Of a stretch of 64,000 nt of DNA, positions 16,834 to 24,615 are shown in pieces. A program made the position numbers and the translations under genes. Under the pieces are notes generated by a model that worked only from the letters and a program-made list of their open reading frames with translations, searched no databases and was not told where the DNA came from. Within the stretch, counting starts at the first letter, position 1. Each line of letters starts with the position of its first letter. The DNA is from Lewinella sp. IMCC34183 (GTDB taxonomy: Bacteria > Bacteroidota > Bacteroidia > Chitinophagales > Saprospiraceae): assembly GCF_003390915.1 (NCBI RefSeq), contig NZ_QMEM01000003.1, forward strand, positions 62,001 through 126,000, in the 5' to 3' direction.

Positions 16834-17493
16834 ATGCTCACCCGTGCCCTGACTGCTCTGCTGCTGGCCACCCTGCTCTGCACCTGCGGCCCCGCCCTGG
16901 AAGACCGCGAGGAAACCGACGCGCTCGGCTTCCGTACCGAATACCAGGTATCGCCCGAAACCGGGGAACGGGAAGGCAGCGCCCGCCGCTACGGCCCCGA
17001 CGGAAACCTGATCGCCGAGGAGACCTACGCCGGCGGGCAGCTCGACGGCGCGCGGACCGCCTACTACCCCGACGGCAAGGTGGAGCTCATCGAGACCTAC
17101 GACAGCGGCCGCTTCGAAGGGCCCTACACCACCTACGACTCTACGGGCAACCTGCGCCTGCGGGGCGAGTACGTCGCCGGGGCCATGGCCAAGGCGTGGA
17201 CGCGGTACTGGCCCAACGGCAGCGTGCGTGAGGTCGTGACCTTCGCGGACAACAAGGAGAACGGCCCCTTCCGCGAGTGGTACGCGAACGGGCAGCCCCG
17301 CGCCGCCGGCGCCTACGCCGACGGCCGCGAGCAGGGGACCCTGTGGCAGTACGACGAAACGGGCACGCTGACGACGGTCCGCGACTGCCAGGCCGGAATC
17401 TGCACCGCCCTCTGGCGCGCCGAGGAGGGCGGCACGCCCCCCTTCCCCCCGCCGAATATGACGCGCCCGGCCGACGCCGGGACCACGAACTAG
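16834..17493 (+). CDS. MORN-type repeat lipoprotein
   Basis: 219-residue lipoprotein. After the lipobox region LLCTCGP come about six repeats of the bacterial MORN-variant type, each with a YxxxGxLxxxxxYxxG rhythm: RYGPDGNLIAEETYAGGQLD, YYPDGKVELIETYDSGRFEG, YDSTGNLRLRGEYVAG, YWPNGSVREVVTF, WYANGQPRAAGAYADGREQG and YDETGTLTTV. Such repeats form beta-hairpin stacks; function in Bacteroidota is unknown, although some relatives are called toxin-antitoxin YwqK by annotation pipelines. The start at 16834 is the ATG in front of the signal peptide; an upstream ATG at 16792 would disrupt it. A Pro-rich tail ends the protein. Confidence 0.82.
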   Translation: MLTRALTALLLATLLCTCGPALEDREETDALGFRTEYQVSPETGEREGSARRYGPDGNLIAEETYAGGQLDGARTAYYPDGKVELIETYDSGRFEGPYTTYDSTGNLRLRGEYVAGAMAKAWTRYWPNGSVREVVTFADNKENGPFREWYANGQPRAAGAYADGREQGTLWQYDETGTLTTVRDCQAGICTALWRAEEGGTPPFPPPNMTRPADAGTTN

Positions 17494-17516
17494 CCGCGCG
17501 CGGCATCCTCCTTGCG

Positions 17517-17524
17517 TACCTTGT
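17517..17524 (+). promoter_or_regulatory. -7-like box TACCTTGT for porQ
   Basis: TACCTTGT begins 12 nt before the ATG at 17529. If it acts as a -7 element, transcription would start at or within a few bases of the start codon, giving a leaderless mRNA. Confidence 0.4.
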
Positions 17525-17528
17525 GTCC

Positions 17529-18566
17529 ATGCGCGCTCTCGTCCTGCTCTTCCTCTCCTTCGTGACCCTGCCGGCGGCGGCGCAGGTGGGCGGCATCGCG
17601 GCCTACGAGTTTCTTAACCTGCCCAACTCCGCCAGCGTGGCGGCCCTCGGCGGCCACCACATCGCCGTCGTGGACGACGACCTCACGCTCGCCGCCCGCA
17701 ACCCGAGCCTGCTGAACCCCGGCCTCGACGGGGCCCTGTCGCTCAGTCACGCCTTCCTGCCCGCGGGCATCAACAACAGCTACCTGTCGTACGCCCGCCA
17801 CCGGGAAGACCTCCGGACCACCTTCGCCGGGGGGTTGCAGTACGTGGGCTACGGCGATCTGGTGCGGCGCGACCCCACCGGGCTGGCCACGGGCACCTTC
17901 CAGGCCTCCGACTTCGCCGTATCGGTGGGCGCGGCGCGGCAGATCGAGGAGCGGCTGACCATAGGACTGAACGTAAAGGTGATCGCCTCGCAGCTGGCCG
18001 GCTACAACAGCCTGGGACTCGGCTTCGACGCGGCGGTCCACTACCGCGATACCTCCGGGCGCTTCAACATTACGCTGCTGGCGCGCAATTTCGGCCGGCA
18101 GCTAACCCACTACGCCGACGCGCGCGAGCCGATGCCCTTCGAGCTGCAGGTCGGTATCAGCCGGCAATTGCGGTACCTGCCGTTCCGCTTTTCGCTTACC
18201 TACCGCTACCTCGACCGCTGGAACGTCCTCTACGACGACCCGGCGGCCCCGGACGACCTCTTCCTTCTTGACCCCGAGGGCAACGCCGCCGCCGGACGCG
18301 GGCCGGGGGCACTCTTTTTCGACAATCTGGCGCGGCATTTCGTGGTGGGGGGCGAGCTGCTGCTCGGCAGCCGGCGCAACCTGCGGCTTCGCGTGGGCTA
18401 CAATCACGGGCTGCGCCGGGAATTGCGGCTCTCGGAATTCCGCTCCGCGGCGGGCTATAGCTTCGGTTTTGCCTGGTGTACGCGGCGCTTCAACCTGGCC
18501 TACGGACGCGGCACCTACCACTTGGGCGGGGGGGTCAACCAGCTGACGATCGGCACTACCCTGTGA
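17529..18566 (+). CDS. porQ: Type IX secretion system protein PorQ
   Basis: 345-residue outer-membrane beta-barrel protein of the PorQ family, which in Porphyromonas is needed for T9SS function, probably with the PorU/PorV attachment machinery. A signal peptide (MRALVLLFLSFVTLPAAAQ) precedes the hallmark N-terminal segment YEFLNLPNSASVAALGG, then NPSLLNPGLDGALSLSHAF, long amphipathic strands and a terminal strand ending in TIGTTL. The start at 17529 is set by the signal peptide; the frame is open upstream inside the previous gene. It gives the window a direct link to T9SS, matched by the cargo protein at 37720. Confidence 0.9.
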   Translation: MRALVLLFLSFVTLPAAAQVGGIAAYEFLNLPNSASVAALGGHHIAVVDDDLTLAARNPSLLNPGLDGALSLSHAFLPAGINNSYLSYARHREDLRTTFAGGLQYVGYGDLVRRDPTGLATGTFQASDFAVSVGAARQIEERLTIGLNVKVIASQLAGYNSLGLGFDAAVHYRDTSGRFNITLLARNFGRQLTHYADAREPMPFELQVGISRQLRYLPFRFSLTYRYLDRWNVLYDDPAAPDDLFLLDPEGNAAAGRGPGALFFDNLARHFVVGGELLLGSRRNLRLRVGYNHGLRRELRLSEFRSAAGYSFGFAWCTRRFNLAYGRGTYHLGGGVNQLTIGTTL

Positions 18567-18618
18567 CCATCGGAACCTTTTCCCGTCGCTACCGTACTAG
18601 AGTAGTCTGGTACTGACT

Positions 18619-18626
18619 TACCTTTC
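18619..18626 (+). promoter_or_regulatory. -7-like box TACCTTTC for the nucleotidyltransferase gene
   Basis: TACCTTTC begins 12 nt before the ATG at 18631. It has the same spacing as the box before porQ and predicts an almost leaderless transcript. Confidence 0.4.
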
Positions 18627-18630
18627 CCCC

Positions 18631-19629
18631 ATGAAAGCCATCATCCCCGTTGCCGGGGCGGGCATGCGTCTGCGACCCCTAACCTACACCCAGCCCAAGC
18701 CGCTCATCCCGGTGGCCGGGAAGCCCATCATCAGTTTCATCGTCGATCAGCTGATCGCGCTGGGGGTATCGGACTTCGTCTTCATTATCGGCTACCTCGG
18801 GGAAAAGATCCGGGAGTACATCGAGCGGGTATACCCGCAGCTCAACACCGTGTTCGTCAATCAGGAGGAACGGATGGGCTCGGCCCACGCCATCTGGCTG
18901 GCGCGCGACCACTACGCGGACGCCGACGAGATCATCATCTTCTTCGGTGACGCCATCATCGACGCCGACCTCAGCGAATTCGTGGAATCGGAGGTGAGCT
19001 GCATCGGCGTAAAGACCGTGGAGGACCCGCGGCAGTTCGGCGTGGTGGAGGAGACCCTGGACGGCAAGATCCGCGGCCTCATCGAGAAGCCCACCATCCC
19101 GCGCTCCAACCTCGCCATGGTGGGGTGCTACAAGGTGCGGGAGGTACAAAAATTCATTGAGGCCTGCGCCTACAACCTGGAGAACAAGATCCGCAGCATC
19201 GGGGAGTACCCGCTGACCGACGCCCTGGCGCGCATGCTGGAGTGGGGCGTGGAGCTGCGCACCATCCGGGTCGACAACTGGTTCGACTGCGGCCGCCGCG
19301 AGGTGCTGCTACAGACCAACGCCATCTTCCTCGACCGGCCGGGGTTTGCCACCGACGATCCACCCCCGTACGACAACAGCATCATCATCCACCCGGTACA
19401 CATCGGAAAGGACTGCGAGATCAGCAACTCCATCGTGGGCCCGCACGTTACCGTCGGCGCGAACTCCAAGCTGGAGAACGCGATCGTGGCCGACAGCATC
19501 ATCGGCGATTACGCCCGCATCTACGATATCGTCCTCCGCAAATCGGTCGTCGGCAACGACGCGGCCATTGGCGGCATGCGCCACAGCCTGAACATCGGTG
19601 ACAATACCGAAATCGATTTCGGCGGGTAG
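18631..19629 (+). CDS. Sugar-phosphate nucleotidyltransferase (RmlA/GlmU-like)
   Basis: 332-residue cytoplasmic enzyme that activates a sugar phosphate to an NDP-sugar. The N-terminal nucleotidyltransferase fold begins with the signature MKAIIPVAGAGMRLRPLT and KPLIPVAGKPII, with later metal/sugar motifs IIIFFGDAIIDADL, GLIEKPTIP and IGEYPLTDAL. The last 80 residues form a left-handed beta-helix of hexapeptide repeats (IHIGKDCEISNSIVGPHVTV, NAIVADSIIGDYARI). The substrate is uncertain: glucose-1-phosphate thymidylyl-, mannose-1-phosphate guanylyl- or UTP-using members share this layout. No linked sugar pathway genes are visible. Confidence 0.88.
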   Translation: MKAIIPVAGAGMRLRPLTYTQPKPLIPVAGKPIISFIVDQLIALGVSDFVFIIGYLGEKIREYIERVYPQLNTVFVNQEERMGSAHAIWLARDHYADADEIIIFFGDAIIDADLSEFVESEVSCIGVKTVEDPRQFGVVEETLDGKIRGLIEKPTIPRSNLAMVGCYKVREVQKFIEACAYNLENKIRSIGEYPLTDALARMLEWGVELRTIRVDNWFDCGRREVLLQTNAIFLDRPGFATDDPPPYDNSIIIHPVHIGKDCEISNSIVGPHVTVGANSKLENAIVADSIIGDYARIYDIVLRKSVVGNDAAIGGMRHSLNIGDNTEIDFGG

Positions 19630-19636
19630 ATTTGCT

Positions 19637-19644
19637 TAACTTGA
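19637..19644 (+). promoter_or_regulatory. -7-like box TAACTTGA for the CNNM/CBS gene
   Basis: TAACTTGA begins 12 nt before the ATG at 19649. A perfect TAGATTTG (TAnnTTTG) lies slightly further upstream at 19627-19634, overlapping the stop codon of the preceding gene. Either could serve; no -33 TTG was found. Confidence 0.4.
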
Positions 19645-19648
19645 ACCC

Positions 19649-20914
19649 ATGAGTCTGGCGCTCGCCATCCTTGCCTGTTTACTCCTCTCCGCCCTCTTCA
19701 GTGGCTCCGAGATCGCCTACGTCTCCGCCAACAAGCTGCGCGTAGAGCTGAAGAAGAAGCGCAACAATACGCGCAGCCGCATCCTCGCGCAGTGGTTCGA
19801 CCGGCCGGCGCAGTTCCTCAGCACCATGCTGGTGGGCAACAACATCGCCCTCGTCGCCTTCACCTCCCTGGTGACCGTGCCCCTCACCTACGTCATGAGC
19901 ACCTACCTCGGCATCGAAGCCGATATCGTGGTGCTTCTGCTCAACACGCTGGTGATCACGATTACCGTCCTCATCTTCGGAGAGTACGTACCCAAGACCG
20001 TCTTCCGCCTGTATTCCGACAACGCCCTCTACTTCTGGGCCCTCCCCCTGCGCGCACTGCAGGCCCTCCTGTACATCCCGAGCGTGGTCATGACCACTAC
20101 CAGCGACTGGCTGCTGCGCCTCTTCTTCAAGCGGCCGAGCGAAGAACTGGACACGGTGCTGACCCGGCTCGACCTCGAGAACTTCGTCAACCGCAGCCAG
20201 ACGAGCGAGGAGCAGGAATCGGCGATCGATACCAAACTGTTCGGCAACGCCCTGAACCTGGCCGACGTGCGCATCCGCGACTGTATGGTGCCCCGCACCG
20301 AGATGGAGAGCATCGACGTGAGCGCCAGCGTACTGGAGTTGGAGCAGAAGTTCATGGATACCCACCTCAGCCGGCTCATCGTCATCGACGGCGACGCCGA
20401 TAACGTCCTCGGCTACGTACACCACCAGCAACTGCTGGAGTACCCCGATACCGTGCGGCAGTGCATCCTGGAGATCACCTTCGTGCCGGAGGTGGCCCGC
20501 GTGGCCGACCTGCTCGACCGCGCCGTGAAGGACCAGTTGAGCATTGCCTGCGTGGTCGACGAGTTCGGCGGCATCGCAGGCGTGGTGACCATGGAAGACC
20601 TGCTGGAAGAAATCTTTGGTGAGATCGAGGACGAGTACGACGAAGACGACTACGTCGAGGTCGACGAGGGCAACGGCTACTACCGCTTCAGCGGCCGGCT
20701 GGAGATCAGCACCCTGAACGATAAGTACGGGATCGGCCTGCCGGAGGGGGATTATCAGACGCTCTCCGGCTTTATCGTCACCACGGCCGAGCGCGTCCCC
20801 GAACAGGACGAAAGCCTGGAGCTGGAGGGCTTCAACTTCCGGATGCTGGAGGTGAGCAACACCCGCATCGAAGTGGTGCACCTGCACGTACTCCCCCCGA
20901 AGGAGGGAGAGTGA
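19649..20914 (+). CDS. CNNM/CBS/CorC-type membrane protein (hemolysin family)
   Basis: 421 residues: a CNNM (DUF21) membrane domain with about four helices (1-170, including LACLLLSALFSGSEIAYVS and FGEYVPKTVF), two CBS domains (about 205-335, DCMVPRTEMESID, IACVVDEFGGIAGVVTMEDL), and a C-terminal CorC_HlyC domain ending in a beta strand. Family members regulate magnesium or other divalent-cation transport; the old name hemolysin C is misleading. A Bacteroidota relative, GldE, has the same layout and is tied to gliding, so that identity is an open alternative. An acidic linker EDEYDEDDYVEVDEG joins the CBS pair to the C-domain. Confidence 0.88.
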   Translation: MSLALAILACLLLSALFSGSEIAYVSANKLRVELKKKRNNTRSRILAQWFDRPAQFLSTMLVGNNIALVAFTSLVTVPLTYVMSTYLGIEADIVVLLLNTLVITITVLIFGEYVPKTVFRLYSDNALYFWALPLRALQALLYIPSVVMTTTSDWLLRLFFKRPSEELDTVLTRLDLENFVNRSQTSEEQESAIDTKLFGNALNLADVRIRDCMVPRTEMESIDVSASVLELEQKFMDTHLSRLIVIDGDADNVLGYVHHQQLLEYPDTVRQCILEITFVPEVARVADLLDRAVKDQLSIACVVDEFGGIAGVVTMEDLLEEIFGEIEDEYDEDDYVEVDEGNGYYRFSGRLEISTLNDKYGIGLPEGDYQTLSGFIVTTAERVPEQDESLELEGFNFRMLEVSNTRIEVVHLHVLPPKEGE

Positions 20915-20967
20915 GCGAACCCGGCTTGCGCTGTACCGTTACCCGGATTTGACCCAGCCCCAAGCCC

Positions 20968-22122
20968 ATGAACGAAATAATTGAAATCGTCAACGCCACG
21001 CCACCCATTATCCGCATGGCCGTACGCTTCGGCGTAGCGGCCCTAGTGGCCGCCCTGATCACCCTGATCCTCTACGCCGTGCTGCGGCGGGCCAGCCGGC
21101 GTACCGAGAGTTTCACCCTGGAAGCGATCGTAGCCAATACCCGCAACGCCTTCTACTGGTTTCTGACCTTCGCCCTGACGCTGATCCTGTGGAACCAGCT
21201 GGAGTCCACCGTCTTTCCGGACGAGACTACCTCTCCCTGGTACCTGCACTGGGGCATCCGTGCCTGCCGCACCGTCCTGTACATTGCCGGGGCCCTACTG
21301 CTGATCCGGATCGTCAACGTGGCCGCCGATACGGTCCGCCACCGCTACAGCATCGACACCACCAACAACCTGCAGGAGCGCAAGATCCTGACGCAACTCC
21401 AGTACATCCAGCGGATCGTGGGCATCGTCATCTTTATCGTTACGGTGGCCTTTATCCTGCTGCAGTTCGACGCGGTGCGCAGTATCGGCACCGGCCTGCT
21501 GACGTCGGCGGGCGTAGGCGGTATCATCATCGGCTTCGCGGCCCAGAAGTCGATCGCGAACCTCCTGGCCGGCTTCCAGATCGCCTTTACCCAACCGATC
21601 CGGATCGACGATGCCCTCATCGTGGACGGCGAGTTCGGGCGCGTGGAGGAGATCACCCTAACCTACGTGACGCTGAAGGTGTGGGACCAGCGACGCCTGA
21701 TCGTGCCGCTTAACAACTTCATCGACAATACCTTTCAGAACTGGACGCGCAGCAGCACCCAGCTCATCGGCAGTGTATTCATGTACGTCGATTACACCTT
21801 CCCGGTACAGAAACTCCGCGACGAGGCCCAGCGCTTCGTGGAAACCCAGGAGCTGTGGGACAAGGAGGTATTCGGCGTGGCCGTCACCGATAACAACGCC
21901 GACGTGATAACCATCCGCATCATCGCCAGCGGGGCCGATTCCGGACAGGTATTCAACCTGCGGTGCGCCATCCGCGAGCACCTCATCGGCTGGATCCAGG
22001 AAACCTACCCCGAGCACCTGCCGAAGACGCGCCTGGAAATGAGCCCGTCGGACCCCTCCAGCGAGCCCAGCCCGTCAGCCGAGGAACTCCCCGCACAGGA
22101 AGGCAACCGGGACCGGTCCTAG
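20968..22122 (+). CDS. Small-conductance mechanosensitive channel (MscS family)
   Basis: 384-residue inner-membrane channel that releases solutes on hypo-osmotic shock. Three or four N-terminal helices are followed by the pore-lining helix, rich in Gly and Ala (about 170-195, GVGGIIIGFAAQKSIANLLAG), then the beta domain with PIRIDDALIVDGEFGRVEEI, the TLKVWDQRRLIVPLNNF segment and the cytoplasmic alpha/beta cage. A Ser/Pro-rich tail ends the chain. Its stop TAG overlaps the stop of the converging lipoprotein gene within the 4-bp palindrome CTAG. It sits 53 bp after the CNNM gene and may be co-transcribed. Confidence 0.92.
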   Translation: MNEIIEIVNATPPIIRMAVRFGVAALVAALITLILYAVLRRASRRTESFTLEAIVANTRNAFYWFLTFALTLILWNQLESTVFPDETTSPWYLHWGIRACRTVLYIAGALLLIRIVNVAADTVRHRYSIDTTNNLQERKILTQLQYIQRIVGIVIFIVTVAFILLQFDAVRSIGTGLLTSAGVGGIIIGFAAQKSIANLLAGFQIAFTQPIRIDDALIVDGEFGRVEEITLTYVTLKVWDQRRLIVPLNNFIDNTFQNWTRSSTQLIGSVFMYVDYTFPVQKLRDEAQRFVETQELWDKEVFGVAVTDNNADVITIRIIASGADSGQVFNLRCAIREHLIGWIQETYPEHLPKTRLEMSPSDPSSEPSPSAEELPAQEGNRDRS

Positions 22123-22613
22123 CGGCTCATCCGGCCCCGCACGACGGTGTGATTACAGGAGTCGTCGGTGGCTACCGCACCGGTCGGTTCGATGCATTCA
22201 CAGCCCCCGCCGGGCTCGAACGCGCAGGCCGATTCACCGATCGGAGTACAGCTCTCACCAAAGAGCTCGTCCCGTTCCCGCAGGTAAATACCGTTGCGGG
22301 TCACGAAGGCCGGAAAGCGCATGATGGCGCGCCGGTAGCTCCGTTCGCCGGACAGCACGTTGCCCCGCGCGAACAGAAAGTAGGTGCGTTTGTCGTCGGC
22401 AACCTCGCTGGTCAGCTCGACGTCCGCTACGTTGACGGCACCGAACTGGTCCTGGAAGAGAATCTTGGCACTATTCTGGTCGATCACCAGGGTCGGGCCG
22501 TCCGGACCGAGCTCCCCGATGCGGATGGCGGCGTCCGATACGGCGGGGCCGGTCCGGCAGGCCGCCAGGAAAAAAGTGAGGATTACCAAGGAGAGGGCGT
22601 GGGATAATTTCAT
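22119..22613 (-). CDS. Uncharacterised lipoprotein with Cys-rich tail
   Basis: 164 residues with a lipoprotein signal peptide ending in LAAC. The mature part has a beta-rich half (residues 25-95) and a tail rich in Cys (ESCTPIGESACAFEPGGGCEC, then CNHTVV), which could form disulfides. No known domain is recognised. It converges on the MscS gene with overlapping stops at CTAG. About 100 bp separate its start from the next minus-strand gene upstream in the read direction (hydrolase, 22719). Confidence 0.7.
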   Translation of the reverse strand: MKLSHALSLVILTFFLAACRTGPAVSDAAIRIGELGPDGPTLVIDQNSAKILFQDQFGAVNVADVELTSEVADDKRTYFLFARGNVLSGERSYRRAIMRFPAFVTRNGIYLRERDELFGESCTPIGESACAFEPGGGCECIEPTGAVATDDSCNHTVVRGRMSR

Positions 22614-22718
22614 GCGGGCTTAATTGGACGGCCACCTGGCCGTGTTGCTAAATATAGCTCCCGAAATCTTAGCAGGCCCTCCCCGTGCACGCCACGGAAC
22701 GGATGGCGCCGGTCCCTG

Positions 22719-23519
22719 TCAGTTGAGGTCGCCCCGGATATAATCCAGCGCCAGGATACTCGCCGGCCGCGCCATGCCCCCGTGGTCGAAGCCCTGCATC
22801 TCGTAGAGCCAGGTCTGCGGGTGACCGGCCAGCTTCAGCATGCGCCAGAAGTAGGCGTTCTCCTCGTAGCGGCCGTAAAGCTCCCGCTCCCGGTCACCGG
22901 TGATGATGAGCACCGGCGGGGCGTCGGGCCGCAGAAAGCTGATAGGGGCGTATTCGTCCACGATGACGTCGTCCCAGTTCAGCCCCCGTTCCTGCCGTAC
23001 CGTGAAGTGGGTGATCGTGTGCCCGCTGAAGGGGATGAGCGCGGCCAGGCTGTCGGGGTGTTGTCCGTACTCGGCCAGGTAGGTGGTGTCCAGCCCCACC
23101 ATGCTCGTGAGGTAGCCGCCCGCCGAATGCCCGCTGACGTAGATCCGCGAGGGGTCGCCGCCGTACTCAGCGATGTGCTCCATTATCCAGGCCACGGCCG
23201 CCGCCGCGTCGCGGATGTAGGTCGGGTTCTGCACCCGTGGGTGCAGCCGGTAGTTGGCGGTCGCCACCGCGATACCCTGCTCGCGCCACGCTTCCGGGAT
23301 GAACTTCCCACCCCCGCTCAGTCCGCCCCCGTGGAAGAAGACTACGGTGGCGAAGCTGTCGCTGTCGGTTGGGTAGTACAGGTCCAGCACGCAGCGCTCC
23401 TGGATGTAGGCGTCGGCGCTGTCGGGACGGTAGTTCAGGTCGGTCAGGGTTTCGTAGCCCCCTTGGGCGCGGACGCAGGTGCAGAGCAGGCCAAGAATAC
23501 AGAGTAAAGTGGTTCGCAT
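22719..23519 (-). CDS. Secreted alpha/beta hydrolase (BD-FAE/lipase-esterase type)
   Basis: 266-residue exported esterase-like enzyme. The signal peptide MRTTLLCILGLLCTCVRAQ is followed by a strand leading to the oxyanion motif HGGG (residues 63-66), the nucleophile elbow GHSAGG with Ser132, and a C-terminal part with ITGDRERE (acid) and GFDHGGM (His). These are the features of bifunctional feruloyl/acetyl-xylan esterase-like and carboxylesterase families. Substrate unknown. The start at 23519 is chosen by the signal peptide; the longer frame to 23609 has no features. A decayed copy of its 5' end lies at about 27085-27215. Confidence 0.86.
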   Translation of the reverse strand: MRTTLLCILGLLCTCVRAQGGYETLTDLNYRPDSADAYIQERCVLDLYYPTDSDSFATVVFFHGGGLSGGGKFIPEAWREQGIAVATANYRLHPRVQNPTYIRDAAAAVAWIMEHIAEYGGDPSRIYVSGHSAGGYLTSMVGLDTTYLAEYGQHPDSLAALIPFSGHTITHFTVRQERGLNWDDVIVDEYAPISFLRPDAPPVLIITGDRERELYGRYEENAYFWRMLKLAGHPQTWLYEMQGFDHGGMARPASILALDYIRGDLN

Positions 23520-23811
23520 GTCGATAGTTTGGCGGAAGATAACGTACCCTTCTTTCGCCGCGTGAAAGCAAGCCGGGCCCGCGGGGGGTAGGGTCGCGGG
23601 AGCCGGCAACTGCTACCTGAACGAGAGTACGGTACCCTGCTCCCGGCAAACTACCGCAGTGCTTCTCCCGACAGGGTCCATGTCCGGAGTCACGCCTTGG
23701 GAAACATGGGCATACAACCCGACGAGCGGATTGCAGCCATCGGGGCCGGCCCCGGCTACTGGCGCCAGTGGCCGGATTGTATCCCGGAGCAGACGAAGCG
23801 CGAGTCAGCCT
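23520..23811. other. Intergenic region with nested palindromes
   Basis: About 290 bp between two minus-strand genes. It contains a perfect 14-bp palindrome CGGGGCCGGCCCCG at 23741-23754 and a perfect 12-bp palindrome ACTGGCGCCAGT at 23758-23769. Outside both, GGGCATACAAC near 23708 pairs imperfectly with GGATTGTATCCC near 23774. No gene is seen; the function is unknown. It lies just downstream of the AT-rich gene at 23812. Confidence 0.5.
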
Positions 23812-24504
23812 TTATTTCCTGACCTTGAATATGTACCCCCCGGCCCGGTCAAACGCCTCGGTTCGGTTACTTAGCAAGTTATTGATGGTGCACATTTCTT
23901 CCCTGGTTTCGCATAAGATGTCCACGTTATTGTTGGCTCCCCCGTTTACCTGAATGAAGTCTTCATAGATCGCCTTGGGGCAGCCGTCTTTGAGTACAAC
24001 CCGGTCCCTCAGGTTTTCTCCCGACAGGATGATGTCCTCGTCGGTAAAGCCGTTGAACTGCATGAAATACACCCCTGGATTTCGGAACGAAAATGAAAGC
24101 GTGGAAACGTATGCGGTATCACCCTGTAACTCCGGATTAAAATAAACCGTGCCCGGAGTAAAGTCAGTTCTGACGTTGCTTGCGTGTTGGAGTACCCTGA
24201 TGTTATCGTAGGTATTATCCATGCGGAATTCTTCTTCGGAAACAGAGTCTAGTCTGAAGAAATAGAGCTCATAGCCGACATCAAACAGCTCCACCGTTTC
24301 TACTTGGTTATTGGATCGGTTGGTCAGGTTGACTGGTGCGTTGAACGTTAGCGTTACCGTGTCCGTCGTTCGGTACAAGGTATCGGCCGGAGATATTTCT
24401 ACGTATACCTCGAGGTCGTACCGTATAGCTTTACAGGCCGAGTCCTCACAGGAGGCCGATACAAATAAAAGCAGTGAGATCAGTTTACTGATAGTACTCA
24501 TCAA
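23812..24504 (-). CDS. Uncharacterised lipoprotein in AT-richer segment
   Basis: 230 residues. The N-terminus SKLISLLLFVSASC looks like a lipoprotein signal, with Cys19 as likely lipid anchor. The mature part is beta-rich with many Asn, Thr and Asp residues, compatible with a small immunoglobulin-like surface domain (DTVTLTFNAPVNLTN, GVYFMQFNGFTDEDIILSG). No family is recognised. Base composition is visibly AT-richer than that of the flanking genes. An ATG one codon downstream (24501) is equally possible. It lies about 110 bp after the metalloprotease-like gene and shares its strand, so they may be transcribed together. Confidence 0.68.
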   Translation of the reverse strand: MMSTISKLISLLLFVSASCEDSACKAIRYDLEVYVEISPADTLYRTTDTVTLTFNAPVNLTNRSNNQVETVELFDVGYELYFFRLDSVSEEEFRMDNTYDNIRVLQHASNVRTDFTPGTVYFNPELQGDTAYVSTLSFSFRNPGVYFMQFNGFTDEDIILSGENLRDRVVLKDGCPKAIYEDFIQVNGGANNNVDILCETREEMCTINNLLSNRTEAFDRAGGYIFKVRK

Positions 24505-24615
24505 GTGCGGGGGGGTGCTAATCGTGAAATGAGGTATATGGCGCTCGCGTTGAGAGATTCATTAGCCTACGGTCAACGGGTGACCCCGGCGTTCGTGCAT
24601 GGCAGGTTGGTGAAA

